Below, in pieces: positions 6,058-6,352 of a stretch of 6,352 nucleotides of DNA (the stretch's first letter is position 1; each line of letters begins with the position of its first letter). Made by a program: the position numbers and the translations under genes. This DNA is from Pseudomonadota bacterium (lineage in GTDB: Bacteria; Pseudomonadota; Alphaproteobacteria; Acetobacterales; Acetobacteraceae), in the NCBI GenBank assembly GCA_021808985.1, contig JAKBAQ010000165.1:1-6352 (forward strand), given 5' to 3'. The notes beneath the pieces are model-generated. The model was given only the letters and a program-made list of their open reading frames with translations, had not been told where the DNA came from and made no database searches.

Positions 6058-6352
6058 GGGCGAGCCTCCTGACGCCGGGCGACCAGCTGCACGAACACAT
6101 CCTCCAGGCTGGGCGCAATGGCGCGTATGGGCCCGGCCGCCAGCCCCAGCGCCGCCAGATGCGCCAGCAGCGCCTCGCCGCCGCCGCCCGCGCGCAGCAG
6201 CACATGCAGCTTGTCCGCGAAAATGGCGGCCTCTATCACCCCTGGCGCCTGGCGCACGGCGGCCAGGGTGGCGCCCAGCGTCGGGCATTCCAGCTCAAAA
6301 AGCTGCCCGCCAAGCTCATGGCGGCGCAGCTCGCCCGGGCTGCCCAGCGCGA
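6054..6352 (-). CDS. ABC transporter ATP-binding subunit, C-terminal fragment (5' end outside window)
   Basis: The frame is open from the right edge (first full codon at 6350) to TGA at 6056-6054 and gives the last 98 residues. The visible part starts LGSPGELRR, which matches the GTPxELR segment that follows the nucleotide-binding domain of drug-export ATPases. An accessory C-terminal domain follows, closing with the hallmark SLEDVFVQLVARR. The Walker A, signature and Walker B motifs lie outside the window, so catalytic competence cannot be judged. It also cannot be seen whether this is a single ATPase or a double one like E. coli YbhF. The 4-nt overlap with the YbhS-like permease gene fits tightly coupled production of exporter subunits. 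It should energise export by the two permeases at the inner membrane face. I leave the symbol empty because too little is visible. Confidence 0.9.
   Translation of the reverse strand, partial: ALGSPGELRRHELGGQLFELECPTLGATLAAVRQAPGVIEAAIFADKLHVLLRAGGGGEALLAHLAALGLAAGPIRAIAPSLEDVFVQLVARRQEARP
6065..6070 (-). promoter_or_regulatory. Strong ribosome binding site of the YbhS-like permease
   Basis: A full AGGAGG on the minus strand lies 7 nt before the ATG at 6057, inside the end of the ATPase gene. It settles the start of the permease and shows that translation need not rely on coupling alone. Confidence 0.85.

Noticed and set aside
4915..6072. A 385-codon plus-strand open frame opposite the YbhS-like permease (and a similar one at 3957-5015)
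   Set aside because: The composition is dominated by His, Gln, Gly, Glu and Arg with no domain, and the opposite strand carries clear ABC-2 permeases.
6058..6288. N-terminal extension of the YbhS-like permease by 77 residues
   Set aside because: The extension is an Arg/Gly/Ala-rich frame-shifted reading of the ATPase end. The ATG at 6057 has AGGAGG and family homology begins there.

Overview
The window is a compact, GC-rich stretch in which every gene I can support lies on the minus strand, so transcription runs from the right edge (6352) to the left edge (1). The high GC content, tight gene packing, ATGA start/stop overlaps and protein families suggest a Gram-negative proteobacterium. An alphaproteobacterium, possibly of the Acetobacteraceae/Rhodospirillales type, is my best guess, but this is an inference from general flavour and no marker gene settles it.

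In order of transcription the layout is: (1) 6352-6054, the last 98 residues of an ABC-type ATP-binding subunit, cut by the window edge; (2) 6057-4921, an ABC-2 permease resembling E. coli YbhS; (3) 4916-3789, a second ABC-2 permease resembling YbhR; (4) 3737-3159, a SagB/ThcOx-type nitroreductase-family flavoprotein; (5) 3091-620, a Lon-related (YcbZ/COG1067-type) protein with a clear Ser/Lys protease dyad; (6) 623-1, the N-terminal 207 residues of a protein that looks like a tandem universal-stress-protein-like protein, cut by the window edge. The last gene has no stop codon inside the window. The three gaps are short: 4 nt (4917-4920), 51 nt (3738-3788) and 67 nt (3092-3158). There is no gene-free stretch of 300 bases, and I see no tRNA, rRNA, mobile element, CRISPR array or convincing terminator.

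The first three genes are one functional unit: an ATPase and two different ABC-2 permeases that should form a heterodimeric exporter in the inner membrane. In the YbhGFSR family such exporters usually work with a HlyD-like periplasmic adaptor, which would lie beyond the right edge. The last three genes (flavoprotein, Lon-like protease, USP-like protein) look like a stress or redox/low-oxygen response set. The uniform direction and short gaps make a single polycistronic unit plausible. The window shows no strong internal promoter and no identifiable operator.

I did not find an evident new defence or mobile system. The points most worth a second look are the gene combination itself, the degenerate P-loop in the Lon-like protein beside an intact protease dyad, a CxxC motif in the USP-like protein, and an altered conserved segment in the nitroreductase-family protein.
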